This document shows, in pieces, positions 36,954 to 48,984 of a stretch of DNA of 64,000 nucleotides. The notes beneath the pieces are model-generated. The model ran no database searches and had not been told where the DNA came from. It worked only from the letters and a program-made list of their open reading frames with translations. Each line of letters begins with the position of its first letter. The first letter of the stretch is position 1. This DNA is from Symbiodinium natans (taxonomy: Eukaryota; Sar; Dinophyceae; Suessiales; Symbiodiniaceae), in the NCBI GenBank assembly GCA_905221605.1, contig CAJNDS010002593.1:1-64000 (forward strand). The letters run 5' to 3'. The position numbers and the translations under genes are program-made.

Positions 36954-38377
36954 TTGAACAAAGCATTCTGCTTCTTTTGCTCCCACTTTCAGCAGAGCTC
37001 CTCAAACCAGTCTGGACACTGCCAGTAATGATGCATAATCACGGCCTCAACCCGCTCGGTCGACAAGAAAGGCATCGGGCGAGCAGGCGTGCTCCGTGAG
37101 GACCCAAAGTTCTGGCTCGCGGTCTGCCTGCAGGCGACTCGCCCAGCCTCGGCGAGAATCGAAGAGCAAAAGGACCCGGCTTGGAAGATTGAGGTGGGGC
37201 TCTGCTTTACCACACACCACACATAATGTCAGGAAAATGAAGCCAAGCTTCCCTTTCCCTTCTGGGTGTGTCACACCTGGGTGGAAACCTAGCTGTAGGG
37301 CAGGAGAAGCCTGCCAGACATGAGCTTCTTGAACCCCACTTTAGGATACTTTAGGCTTTCTGTGCACATCTTGCATACACTCTTTCTACCATGTGCACAT
37401 ATGCAAATGTCAGTTACGCATGGCTTGTAACTTACTACTCCCTCGACGAAGTTTCGTCGGCGCATGAACTTTAATCACCGAATGGGGCCTCTTCCTAAGG
37501 CTCATGACCCACGCCCCCGTGTATGGGGTCCGTTTTCAGTTCGGAGCTCTTGATACCGAGACCAGCATCATCTGACGCAGCTTGCGCTAGAAAGAAAGAC
37601 ACGAGCAGAGCTAGGATGCGCAAGGCCTTTGGCAGCAAGAGGTACCATCAACAGGACCTGGACAGCGAGATTCACATTGTACGAGTAGCGAGAAACCACC
37701 AGTACCAGCAGAAGTTGTGAGCCGCCAGGGGTTCAGGGGAGCATGGGCGCGCTCGGATTCTAGCGATCTCTCCCACATGGCCTTGGCTCCGGCGGCGAAC
37801 GGCATCCGAAGCAAATCCCAAGCCCCGAGTCATCGGCATGATTGCCACTCTGATCCATGAGGCTGCGGTAACAACTCGAATCGAGCAGAACCAAAAGAAA
37901 ATTCCGTCATCACACTCGCACAGAGCAGCTCAAAGCTGTGGCAAGAAGGCAATGCTTTCCGCATGCAGTGACACAAGTGACGAGCTTTGCATCAAGCGGC
38001 GTGGGCCACTTGCCTTTCAGCCCCCATCCACTGACATGGTGAAACCGACCGAAGTCGCAAGTCATGGTCCAACTGGCGGGCACGCCGCTACGCCCCACCA
38101 CACCCTGCCTTGCCTGAAGATGAAGCTGCTTGCGGCTCAGATCATAAACCTAACTCACAAAGGTGAAACGCGTAGCACACATGTACACAAAGTGGTCAGG
38201 TGGCGATTGCTTCTGCAGGACCAGGCCCTAGAGCTGCAACCTTGGCAACAATATCAATATGACAAAACTTATCGTTGTCGGCACCAAGTCAGTGCCTGGT
38301 CCACCGGAAGGACGTCCATCAACTCATCAGATGCAGGCTCCTGAAAAAACACATTGCCCCTCGGACGTCTTATATAG

Positions 38378-38408
<31 letters not shown>

Positions 38409-38642
38409 GGTGTGTATATATATATATACACTTGTAGATATACATAGCTGACACGGTCCTTATTCAGAGGTACTTCGCCCGTCTCTTCCGCCAGCAGACG
38501 CTGCTGCTCTGGTTGGCTTAGCTTCCTCGGCTCCCATCGCTCCAAGCAAGCATTGGGGGTTCGTCCAAGCCTGTTTGAAGCTTTAAAATTTAGCTGGCCT
38601 CAAGATTGAAAATTTTCGCGTTGCTGCCCAGAGGCTCTCGTC
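36954..38642. other. No supported gene (5' region of the MFS_5 gene)
   Basis: May hold the unfound first exon and leader of the MFS_5 gene. Candidate minus-strand text such as MPFLSTERVEAVIMHHYWQC near 37073 could be it. Plus-strand frames at 37523-37720 and 37838-38344 have no family. The TA microsatellite lies at its low end. Confidence 0.45.
38371..38450 (+). repeat. (TA)n / TGTG microsatellite
   Basis: Two TA runs around GTGTGGGTGTG, self-complementary. No gene here. Confidence 0.9.
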
Positions 38643-40500
38643 TCACGACCTTGTCCTTACATGAAGGATGGGAGTGAGAGGTTCAAGTGACCAGCACAAA
38701 GCCACCGCTTCAGGTCTTCGCCAAGCCACGTTGAGGTAGCCAACCTTCTCGACTTCTCCAGACTTCAGGAACATAATCCCTTGTACTCTCACGCCACCCT
38801 TCCATTCCTGCATGGGCGTGCGCAGTTGCAGCATCAAGGACACTCTGGGGCCTTCACCGTGCGACGCTCTCCCTTGTTGGTTGCGGCACAGGTTCGCCAG
38901 AGAATTTTTCTCCAGTCGTCTCATATGTACATTTCCTGACCAAAGCTCGATTCAGTACCCGGAAACTGGAGTCTTGCAAGCAGTGGCGCCATTGCAGGAT
39001 CGGCTCAACAGCATGATATCAATCAACGCTGTCAACCCGTAGTGTCTACGTAGCAGGTGGTCTTTGGCCACATTCAATCATCGCTCACAACACACTCTGC
39101 ACAACATAGCAACGTCAGCGCAAAACATCACAATCCAGCACGCGAATGCCGCCGCGCGGCCCCTGACCTGACCTCAAGCCTTCATGGAACTCGCCCACAT
39201 AGTCGCTCAGCTCCTGAGAACATCGGAACATCGGAGTACATACACCACAATGATACAATGGTGTTAACTTGCTGGCAACGCAGCGAAATCCAGCGAACAA
39301 GTGTTGGCCATGCAGCTGCACGGCAAGGAGTTCCCCCAGTCCACTAAACTTCCTGGGAGCCCCCGCATCGGCATCATGAAGACGCCCCTTGCCCTCTGGA
39401 ATGTCTGCCTCATCGGCCGAGGCAGTGCTGTTTCGCGCAGGTTTACAATCCCTTCCTGCCAGCCCTTTTCAAGACGCAACTCGCACGATCAGGCGGGTCT
39501 AGCGTGCTAAGGTTGCAGCCTTGAAGTCGCCATCGTAACAGCTGCCGTTTGGCAGCCTGGCATTCCCATACCACGATCCGATCCGCTCAAGGCTCACAAA
39601 GTAACACCTGGATCTCGAGCTGGCCTGTAGGAACCGAAACCATGGCGGGAATCATTCAGCCAGCCACCACTGTACTGCGCTCCGTCGCCAAAGCTCATCT
39701 GCCCCTGGAGCAAGAGAGCAAGAGTTGATGAAGCTGTGGTGGGAGCAAGAACTGCTGAACATCTGCTGAGTGCAGCCGGAACCTGGCCATGCCGCATGTC
39801 GTCAATCCAGCTGCCGTTGTAAGCCTGGGGGTGTGTCCTATTCTCAACAGAAAGAAGGACCAAGCAGGAAACCGACGTGTTTTGCCCGAGATCGCCACAG
39901 ATCCGTCTGGATACTTCATGAGGCCCTGAGAGTCAGTCGGCAATCGCACACACGTTCAAAGCTGCTGTGTGGCAACCCGGTGGCCCACAGTTAAAAGACT
40001 AACGGCCTAGGCGATGGTTGCTCGATACCGTACCATTACGCCGCTCTTCCCCAGAAGTGCTGCGGGCCTGGCCGTGCCTGAGATCGGCGATCCAGCGTCC
40101 TTCGTACTCTGCTCCGTCTTGATACCTGAGATCGCATCTACGAGCACGTAATTCTCAGAATCCACAGGCTTTGACCGAGGCAACCTCAACTCAGCTAGGT
40201 GGCGAGAACTTTCCATAGCCATCACGCTTGCTCTTCAGCCACTGACCAGTGTAGCTCTCTTTTCCGGGATAGTAGAACCTCGGATTATGATGTGATGCCG
40301 CATTTACCCAATTTGTATTCCGATTTCCAGGTTGTGTTGGAAAGGGCTTCTCTGCAAGCCTCGGGAAATACACAAACTCAATGTGACGTGGCTGATTCGG
40401 AGCCCTGAGACGTCCCTGTGCCTTGCATCATTCCTTCGTGAAACTCACCCTCATAGTAGCCGCCATCCGCGCAGTAGTACGTTCCCGGCCTGGGGACGCG
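38643..40500 (-). CDS. MORN-repeat protein, spliced
   Basis: At least eight MORN-type units (Y-x-G-x-W/F-x-x-G-x-x-x-G-x-G pattern) occur in order on the minus strand, spread over small exons: GGYYEGEFHEGMMQG (about 40460), ESYTGQWLKSKRDGYGKF (about 40255), GAEYEGRWIADLRHGQA (about 40115), a partial GLMKYPDGS (about 39925), AYNGSWIDDMRHGQ (about 39815), GAQYSGGWLNDSRHGFGSY (about 39685), SCYDGDFKAA (about 39540) and SDYVGEFHEGLRSGQG (about 39210), then a less typical WKGGVRVQGIMFLKSGEVEK near 38800. MORN arrays act in membrane attachment and flagellar or cortical scaffolds. No kinase or SET domain is attached in what I can see. The start may lie further upstream, towards 40888, where a 22-base poly-C tract breaks reading. 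The stop at 38643 is tentative. Confidence 0.75.
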
Positions 40501-43239
40501 CAAAGCTATTTTGACACAATCTGCGGGTACTGGCGCCTTTTGGCATTCAACCAACACCTGAGATGTGCACCCATGTCGAGCTCCGCGCTTAAACTGGCCT
40601 TCCTTAGTACATGAGGAGCAATGCAGACCGCAGTTGTGAATTTTCTGGTTGAAGCCCGAATGCAGTCAGGGCACATAGGAGTCACCATTCGGGTACTCCT
40701 CCACACTCCACACAGCATGCAAACAGAAGCTGACAAGTCAGCTGGCGTGCACATCGTATAGCCTCTCTACTGAAGCCATTCAGCAGGGCCATGGCTGAAT
40801 CCAACTCTGTGAGCCGAATCTTGGGCAGCATTTTGGCGAGCAACAGTTCCCCCGCCCCCCCCCCCCCCCCCCCCCCGCATGTTGCCACAACCTAGCAGCA
40901 AGTCACCGTCAACAGCCAGTGCCAGCACATTTTCGCCTCTCTTCCTCCTGCACTGCTGACTCCCACGGCACAGTCCAGTGCTCGTGGCATCATCTCGGCA
41001 GCATCAACTCCGATTTTCTGCGGCAGCTCGGGCACAGAATGACTGCAACTACACGAAATATGAACTAATAAATCACAATGAATGAAGAGTCCTTGCCTGG
41101 AGCAGGATGAGGGCCAATGATGAGGCCACGCAAAGCAGCATCTCAGCAACTCCGCACGGGATCGTCAGATGTCAACCGCAAGAAGCACATTTCATGACAT
41201 GAACCAACTGCAGCCAGCTGATCCCAATGCTCATCCCCCCATGCCGGCTGTTTTTGGATTGATTTCTGCCGCTTTCCACCAGCTTGCACGCGCTGTGGTG
41301 AAACTTGGTCGGTATCTCATCTCAGTCTCGGCCTGCCTGTTCGAGCATGCGACGATGCCTAGACAATCTGGAGCTGTAGCCCAGGCCATCTGGGGAAACA
41401 AGGGAGTCCACACTTTGCGGCTCCATGCGCCACCTCTATCCCTGCTCAATACAGCGCAGGGTCGCCCCGCGCTCCGACATGCTCTCTGAACGCACAGGAT
41501 TTAGCAGGTTCACATGCATCCTGTGCCAAGAGTGCACGCGCATGCCATTGAAACAGTTCAACCCAACAGAAACGATTAAGATGTTGGTGGTATTGCCTCC
41601 AAACAAACACTCCCGCGATCTCTAACCAATGGCAGGCGTCAATGGCGGCTTGCGGATGGTGGGCATATGACAACTTATCAAAGGAGCGCCCACTTGCACA
41701 GAAAGGCACTAGTTCAGGGAAATGACGGATTGTGCTGGGGAGAATGCTTGGCAAGGGTGGAAGGCTTTAGGCTGCCATCTTGCACAGAACTCAGCGTTTC
41801 CTGACACCGAGCCAAATTGACTCACCGTCACACGAGCAAGCTGACCACTGGCTACACGCGACAAGTCGGTTTTGACCCGGACAGGAGAACCTCGTGTCTC
41901 GGCAGGTTAAGAGTTTTGGCGAGGTCCTCCTGCAAGGGCCACGTCGACTTTGCAAGTGCAACTGCCATCAATCCAGAGAGGGTGCTGGCGCGATCCAGAC
42001 AGCCTCAGCAGAGCCTCACTTCTCGTCCTCCTTGGAGTTAGGCCAGTTAGGATGGGAACCAGCCACTCCAGTCCCAAGTGCCAGCGCGTAGGGTGCATCT
42101 CCTTGGTCTCGGTCTAGCGGAGCTGAATCGAAACCTAAGGTGCAGTCGGTGCAGTGGTGTCTTTGCTTCGAGGCTTGGGAAATCTCGGGAAGTCTGTGGG
42201 CAAATTAACTTAGGGAGGTCTTGGTCTGCGGCGGATTCAGAATCAGGCAGGGGCCACTGTGCATGCTGCGGTCTTGCTCTGGAGGATGGGGTGAACATGG
42301 GTGAACAACGCGCAGGACACCACAGATCCGTCCAAGTCAAACCCTAACCGAAAAGCCAAACGGGGAGTTGTGGCTATCCTGCCTTGTGAAAATGTATGTG
42401 TCCATACGATTCCATATCTGTGTCCGTATGAATAGCACATGGCTGCCTGCACGTCCGTCTGGCAGGTGGCGCAATCAGCCTGGAGGCGTCAGGGGCAATA
42501 CATGGCACTGTTTCAGAACACGAGTTTGGGTTCGAGTGGGTCGCCAGTGTATATAAGGCACTAGGTGGTGAGGTGGTCTCAGTGGTTGCGTGGACGGCGT
42601 CCAATAGCTAAAAGGGGGGAGAGCGAGGATGTTCTGCTTAGCGACAGGGAACAAGGAACCTACATGAAACTACTTCAGCAGCCTCCCAGAACTGCGCTTG
42701 GCCATTCGCGACTCGCAAGAACATGCCTTAACAGCCGATAATTGGACATTGATCGGATGCTATCTGAAGCACAGTTCTGGCGTGACGAAACGTGGCCGAA
42801 CACTCGCTTGGAGCAATCCGATCCAACTTCTGTACAGCAATCTCACATCTCTACTAGTCTAAAAAATTGTTTCATGCAGTCCTCCAATCCTCCACACTAC
42901 CTCCACCCGGCTCCACCCCCACCTATCTTCTCCGACAGTCGAACGACTTGGACTGCTGTCCAACACGTCCGCAGTTGTCTTTTGGCACGCCACGAGCTTG
43001 TGCTTGCCAACCTCCTTCCTTCCCGGGAACTGGCTGTGGTCCATCTGTTCAGATTGCGCGCGCTTTGCTGAGCTTTCTCGGGCGTCCAGTCCGGCGAACC
43101 CACGCAACTCCACGGGCGGTTGCAGGGCACGTGCGCAAAGGCGACTCCCGGAAGCGTGCGATGTCAGAGCCACCCGACTCTCGAGTTAAACTCTCGGCAT
43201 TTGTTCACGTTCAGCCTCGATGGCTTCGGGTTGATTTAG
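40501..43239. other. No recognised gene
   Basis: Contains the poly-C tract and short frames on both strands (for example minus 40682-40854 with MLPKIRLTELDSAMALLNGF, which could be an upstream MORN-gene exon). Nothing else stands out. Confidence 0.4.
40855..40876 (+). repeat. Poly-C tract, 22 C
   Basis: An uninterrupted run upstream of the MORN gene. Reading frames through it (poly-Gly on the minus strand) are not trustworthy. Confidence 0.9.
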
Positions 43240-43390
43240 ATTACCTTTACCAGACCGCGAAGATACCTCGGGGTCCGGTTCCCCCCCAAGCGGCCCATTA
43301 GCGGCCTGGACACTTCCCGCGCCTCTGGCTTGCTCAAGCAAGGCTTCCTCTGCGGCCAGCATGGCCTCCTCCCGGCTGGCAAAGCCAAAT
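43240..43390 (-). CDS. Hypothetical coding exon
   Basis: The minus strand reads KKFGFASREEAMLAAEEALL followed by EQARGAGSVQAANGPLGGEP and DPEVSSRSGKGNLNQPEA, a continuous, non-repetitive, Ala/Glu-rich helix then a flexible tail, bounded by possible splice sites. No domain recognised. It may be a downstream exon of the gene starting at 45240 or part of another small gene. Confidence 0.35.
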
Positions 43391-44199
43391 TTCTTACCTC
43401 AGACCGGTTAGCAAAAAATGGGACTCACAGAGCTTATACGGGTTCCCCTAGAGGCCGGAAAAGAGTGCTGAGGCCCCAGCACGTTTCAGATATGAAACCC
43501 CAGGGCCTCTGGCGTGACCCTCTTTGTGCCCGAGTGATGGTGACCTGACAACTTCAGCTTCCAGGGACAAGAGCGCTCTCAGGCTCGTGTACTCAGATGT
43601 ACTCAGGTGGAGGCAAAGAACCCAAAAGCTGCGAATGGATCGGAGTATACATTATCTGTACACGTATACGTTATCTAAGTTTATATAAGGTAATCCATTT
43701 TCGGGTTCCTTGCGGGTGCTTTTAGTTCTTTGGCAGCTTGTTCGGCCCGCCCTTGTCTGGCTCCTCTGTGTTGTACCAAGTGGCCATGGCACCATCCACT
43801 GCCAACAACCTTGGGGCCTGAACAAACCCGATGACCGATGGGTGACGCTGTGCAGGTCGGCGCGATTCCTGCGACGGGAGAAAGCTGGCAGGATTTCAGG
43901 GTAGCTCTAGCATACAGCATCTGGAGCATGAGTGCCCATGCGAGGCGCCAAACCGCATGGGCTCTCAAGGATTGGGAGCAATGTCTCAAAAAAAATGGCC
44001 ACCGGTGACCATCGCATCCGGTTGCACTTGGAGTTGTGCCGACGTCCGAGTAACTTACGGGCGTGTTGAACGTGCTGGCCGATTGATATCCCTTCGCAGC
44101 CAGGAGACCAAACCGTCGCTGGTGGTCACATCGCGTGATGTCGAATCTTCCCTGGCCCGAATGGGCCTCAGAGGCATGATGAAGCAAGTGCAACAGCTA

Positions 44200-44375
44200 T
44201 TCTAGCTCGATGTTACAGTGTAGACGGAATAGGATATGGCTATCTGCAGGGTGCGGATTTTGCACCACATCGAGCAACGGCGAAGGGGATGGTGACGGCA
44301 GAGATGGCCCTGGCGACGGCGCAGGTGAAGGCGATGGCGCAGGTGAGTCGGCAGTCGCCTCATACAAGCTTATGC
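44200..44375 (-). CDS. Ser/Pro-repeat coding exon (candidate)
   Basis: On the minus strand a GC-rich tandem array (44283-44347 on the plus strand, units close to GGCGATGGCGCAGGTGA) reads as alternating Ser-Pro and Ala-Pro: PAPSPSPAPSPGPSLPSPSP, then LLDVVQNPHPADSHILF. This may be a linker exon of the gene starting at 45240 or just a translated minisatellite. The non-repetitive flank on the 3' side favours coding slightly. Confidence 0.3.
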
Positions 44376-44559
44376 AAGGTGCCATGCGTCACAATGCGCG
44401 CGGCGCAAACACTAGAAGAACACAAGCAAGTGCTCAGAGTACTCGCCACTAGCCACAATCCACAAATTCCACAACTTGCAGCACATCCGGCCTGGGAGTA
44501 CCGCCACACGGATGAGAAGCGAGGCGCACAAGAGACCCACTTAATCCCTGGGCTGCAAA

Positions 44560-45240
44560 CTCAATTCAGCAGCACGGCTACACTAGCAAACCAGCTCGTT
44601 TTCGAAGGGGCGTTTGCCGTTGTTTGCCGTCGGAAACACTGGTCAGGCTGTTGATGAAGGGTCTGGGTGAAGCTAAGCTCAAGCCTTTTGGCCAAACCTC
44701 CCATTGAAACCCGGCTGCTCGGGGCTGGAGCTGAAGACTTGTCTTCCGCAGCAGCTGAAGCGGCCTGTGGCGAAGCTGAGCCAGGCGCAGGGAACGTTGG
44801 GGAGAACAGCCCGTCCTCATCATTCCCCTCGGCCAGGGAATCATCAGCCTGGTGTATCCCGCTGAGCGAAGTCCTGGACAAGGCACTTGAACTCAGCTTG
44901 CCAGGATCAAACGCAAAAAAATCGTTTGCGCTCATGAACTGTGCTTGACCGTGAGAATGGAGCAAGACTGTAGAAACTTCCTTTCATGATCTGGCCTGGC
45001 CAGAGTAGACTTTGAACCAAACCCAAACGCACGAGATGCGTTCATGTTGTGGCCAGGTGGCGCTAGGGAGTTGGACTCCGCCACAGCTGCCTCAGCCTGT
45101 GGGCCAGGTGGCTCGGCCTGCGGCCCAGCTGCAGTTCGTGGCCCCGTCCTGCCTGAACATGGCACAGTCTCCGCAGGCCGGAAGGAAACAGGAAGAGCAA
45201 AGAAGCACAAAGCTGCGATTGATATGCAAAGGCCGAACAT
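44560..45240 (-). CDS. Hypothetical protein with N-terminal signal-like segment
   Basis: The ATG at 45240 opens MFGLCISIAALCFFALPVSF, a short hydrophobic stretch of the sort used as a signal peptide or first part of an organelle-targeting leader. It is followed by a Pro/Ala/Glu-rich piece with a repeated PGPQAE unit. After a probable intron near 44960 comes SANDFFAFDPGKLSSSALS, an acidic segment LAEGNDEDGLFSPTFPAPG and MGGLAKRLELSFTQ. The residues are plausible, but no family is recognised. The 3' end is unclear; Ser-Pro-rich coding at 44300 may be a later exon. Confidence 0.45.
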
Positions 45241-45609
45241 GCGTGGAGAGTGCAGATGTGCCACGTCGCACGCTCCGTGCCTGGGCCCAGCGGAGCGCGG
45301 CCGAAGGCGACTGAGGGGGCGGCCGCCTCCAGACCGAATCACTTGTCACTACTAGTCACTAGCTGATCGAGCAGCAAAGCTCTCGCTTCTAAGCGGCCCT
45401 GGCCTTTCCAGCATGCGACAGCACCTGTTGAGCTTGTGCAGAAGCGGCCTGTAGCGGCTGGGCTGTCCCCCCCCTCACTCGCTGCCGACGGTCTGCGATT
45501 CAAGCTTAGGTCCACACAACAGGCGCCAAAAAAACATGGAGCGAGCTGTAAGGAAACAGCAGATTGGGGCGATTACAACACAAAACGGACTGAACCCTTC
45601 CAAGACACA

Positions 45610-46179
45610 TCAGCGTGCAACCAGCTCAGGACCTTGTGTTGGGGGGGCACTCATGGCCAGGCTCATGGTCCTACCTGAGCCCCTCCCGAGCACCCCTTCG
45701 TTGAGCATGTCGCCGCCAGACACGCAGTGGGGCAACTGACTCATACTCAAAAGCCCTCGACTTTGCTGTAAGTCCGGGCACGTTCTCCCAGCCAGGTGCA
45801 CTTGCAGACTGGACAGGGCTTCCGTGGCTGCTTCCACCTGGCCATCGCAGACAGATGTAGACAGATCTAGCCTGGGGGTTTGCAAGGTGTGTAACTGATT
45901 GCAACTGGCCTTCGGCAGGGATGCGGGCTGCAGAAGATGTCGCCGGTGCTTCCGGAAAGGCAGCCAGAAAGTTTGGGCCCAGCAAAGCTGGTTCTTCTGC
46001 TTCCTCTCCTTGGCAAGCTTAACCTTATAATCTTGGACCCAGCCCCACGCATTGTCGTGCGTTCCAAGGGGCCGTCGTCGCCTGACGGTGAGCGTGCTGA
46101 CTCCTGAACGATGTGCGGAAAGCAGGCACTCAACCAACAGCAAAAGGAATGCAACGGGCGTACGATTGTCGTCAATCAA
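45610..46179 (-). CDS. Possible C-terminal exon of kinase 2 or separate hypothetical gene
   Basis: A 189-codon open frame directly downstream of the kinase HPWL exon. The first 20 or so codons are doubtful. From NAWGWVQDYKVKLAKERKQK to the stop at 45610 the composition is like coding sequence, including QVEAATEALSSLQVHLAG. No known domain. It could be the tail of kinase 2 joined through an acceptor near 46060, or an independent gene. Confidence 0.35.
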   Translation of the reverse strand: MIDDNRTPVAFLLLLVECLLSAHRSGVSTLTVRRRRPLGTHDNAWGWVQDYKVKLAKERKQKNQLCWAQTFWLPFRKHRRHLLQPASLPKASCNQLHTLQTPRLDLSTSVCDGQVEAATEALSSLQVHLAGRTCPDLQQSRGLLSMSQLPHCVSGGDMLNEGVLGRGSGRTMSLAMSAPPTQGPELVAR

Positions 46180-46254
46180 AACTAGCAGACCCTACGTAAC
46201 ATCAGCCGGCAACGTATGGCAACAGGCAATCTCCACACACGGGGGCATAGTTGC

Positions 46255-48345
46255 CTGCTCACCGCTCTCATCACCTGTAGCCCATACCGCACACAGCCAC
46301 GGGTGCTCAATGACGTCATCAAGACCTGGAAGGCAAGAACACAATGGCAACACGATTCTCTGACATTCGCAGAATATTCTCAGACGACTTCGTCTGATTC
46401 TGCCGAGCTGCTGAGGCGATGCTCTGGCTCATGTTTGAGCAGGCCGAGCAGCAGATCCTTGGCCTCTCCAGCTCAGAAGGGCCGGAAGGATGCGATACCA
46501 TCAGAGCCAGTCCATGCCTCCTGGCTCACCCGCTGCCAGGCCTGGGCGAGTCTGTGACCCCCAGATCTCACAAAGCAAAGTCGACTTATGGGCTCCCTAC
46601 TGCGCCCCGGAGCGTCACCTCCGTGACCTCTTCACCTGAGCGCTCCATGAAACAGCGGCGAAACACTCAAAGTTCTTTGTCATCATCCTATGCACGTGCA
46701 AGCACTGCGGCCGCGTTGAGGGTTTTGACGGCTTAATGTCTCTCTGCGTCGTGCCTTCTTGTGGGTGATTGCCAGCCAACATCGCATACCTCAGCATGGC
46801 TGAGAGGCAAAAACCCAAGCTCAGCAGTTAGGAAGCGTGGGGGGGAATCAGTCGAAAAGGCATGAAACATCTAGCACTTCAACAGGTGAACAGGACTCGG
46901 CAGGCAAGCTGCAGGGTCACGCCCAGAGCGTACACGTCCACCTGCCCAGGCTCGGTTTGTACGGACATATGATATCGCTCAGAACGCTGCTCCAACATGC
47001 TCCTTGGCAGCATCGTAGTTCTCCTGACCCGGTGTCACGTGGCGAGTCTCCGGAGCCCTGGCAATTGCGGAGATGATCGGCAGAAAATCTCTGTTTCGCA
47101 TTGACATCGCACCTATAGTACTTGGTGCCCAAGAAAGGTGTCGATGTTCCAGACGCGCAGCCGCTGATGTCCTCCAGCTTGCCACTTCCTTATCTTCCTT
47201 CTTCCCCTCTGAAGATTACGTGGCGGGAAATCAGCACGGCACCCCATACTGCATTGTATATACAAACATTGCAACCATTTGCAAGCCCATCCTTGCTCAA
47301 GCCAAAGTCGACCAGTTTCACCACATCTGGCTGTCCCGGGCGCAGGGGACTCGCCAGAAGGATGTTGTGCGGCTTGAAGTCCTCGTGCCCCCGGCTTCGC
47401 GGGACACTGTTTCAGGGCTGTGGGTTGCAACATGCTTCGCCACCCCAAAACAGTGCAAACGCGTTTTCAGCAGTCCCGGTGCACCACATCCAGGGCATGG
47501 CTGTGACGGAGGGCCTGCAGTTTAATCGGCACGCTGCTGTCTGCCAGCGCAAGGTCTCTGTCCCCCCCGTGCCAGCCCCTCCGCACCTCGGCCATCTGCG
47601 CAAAGAGGCCACGTGCCTCGAGCTCTGTCAGGCGCCCGCGGCCTTTGAGTCCTTGGGGACATCTTCTCCTATGCCCATGCTGGAGCTGCTGTCTGGTGCC
47701 CTCCTTTTGAGCGCGCCGCGTCTGCCCAAGTCTGTGCCATTCACGTACTCCATCACTATGTAGAACTTTCGGCGGTAGGCAAAGGCATCATGGACCTACG
47801 ACAGACAGCTGAGGCATGCCGGGGCTGACGAACCCTCTTGCCCACAGTGCCACGGCACCTTCACAACCCCCGGGTGGCCGCGAAGCTTCATCAGGTTACG
47901 AACCTGCAAGTCAGCCGGGCTCTAACTCGCCCAACATCTCCATGAACTATCCTAATTGAACCCTGCCTCAAACTCCAAGCGGGCCACCCAGCGTACCAGT
48001 CTCTCCTGGTCAGCTCCCACTCGGGACGACCTCAATAAGCTGCCGCAAAACGGCCGCACAGCTCAAACAACACCCAAATCCGCTGGAGAATTGGGGATCC
48101 GAGGCCCAAGGCAGAATCTGCAAGTCCACCTCCTTCACGGCGAAGGATTCAGATGGACCCCCGAGATCCAGTTTTTCGTACCTGTAGACGTCCAGACGGC
48201 CACTTCAGGTCCGTGCACAAGCCAGAATTCACCCAGGCCTGTAGACATCCGCAAAGCCCCCGCTTCCCAGCAGCTCTCTCTGGCGAAAGCGTGTAGTGTC
48301 CAAGACCTGAACGGATCTTCATAACACACATATTCGTATTCTCTA
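46255..48345 (-). CDS. Eukaryotic protein kinase (Ser/Thr type), spliced (kinase 2)
   Basis: Catalytic domain in at least eight exons: P-loop LLGSGGFADVYR (about 48330-48239); after a 57-base intron YEKLDLGG and the lysine motif FAVKEVDL (about 48150-48125); hinge FYIVMEYVNGTDLG (about 47765-47725); ALDVVHR, GA-donor intron, then DFKPHNILL (from 47381), completing the catalytic loop; VVKLVDFGLSK (about 47330-47295); activation segment LGTKYYR with APETRHVTPGQENYD next (47.1-47.0 kb); DVYALGVTL (about 46950); and AKDLLLGLLKHEPEHRL with IEHPWL (46.47-46.28 kb). All catalytic residues are present (K in AVK, D of HRD, N, D of DFG). The LEHPWL-like end recalls CAMK/CDPK kinases, but no EF-hands are seen. 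The subfamily is not settled. Confidence 0.85.
47382..47475 (-). other. GA-AG intron in kinase 2 at HR|D
   Basis: The exon ends CACCGG at 47476. The intron begins GACTGC and ends CACGAG. The next exon begins GACTTCAAG at 47381. Joined: H R D F K P H N. The flanks CACCGGGACT and CACGAGGACT are near-repeats. Confidence 0.8.
48182..48238 (-). other. 57-base GC-AG intron in kinase 2 flanked by a 13-base direct repeat
   Basis: The donor side is GGATGTCTACAG|GCC; the acceptor side is GGACGTCTACAG|GTAC. Plus-strand copies are at 48238-48250 and 48181-48193, differing at one base. Joining gives F A D V Y R Y E K L D, in frame through to F A V K. Confidence 0.85.
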
Positions 48346-48984
48346 CTATAAGGCATGACGTAACGCTTGCACTTGCACAAACTTGATTTAAACAAAAGCC
48401 ACATACAACCTACGAATCTACACCTGCATCAAGAAACACAAAAAAACACCAAGAACATCCAACCATTCGATGGGGAGCCGCATCCAGGCAGAGATTGATT
48501 GGTAGATTCATGCTGCATGAGGGACGCCAATGACAAAAACAGGCGCTCTCCCTGCAGCAGTCTGTTGGCGTGTCTGTCGCCGGCGTGCCCACCCATCCCT
48601 GCAGGGACCATACCTGCCCATTCCTGAATGATCCCGGCACTGCCCAACTCCCAACTGATTTTTCTCCAAACGCAGATGATTCGCACGGGAAGCGCAACCT
48701 GAACAACGCCCACCCACGGATGTGTGTGATCCATGCCCAAATGATCCTTGGAGCCCACACTCCTTGATGAAGTCTTGCAGTGCCTATCCCCCCAAAGTGC
48801 GGGAGCGACTGCCCAAAACATCAGGGTGGGGATGCTCGAAGGCAGGGGAGTATTCTGGGCCCTCGTGCCGCCTAGACACAAAAATGCCCGGCTCCTCTGC
48901 CGAGTGTTCACCAGCTTTCCTGGCCCCCTGCAGCTTGCGTTCTACTCTTTCTCCACCACAGGCCACAGGACGCACAGTCAAAAC

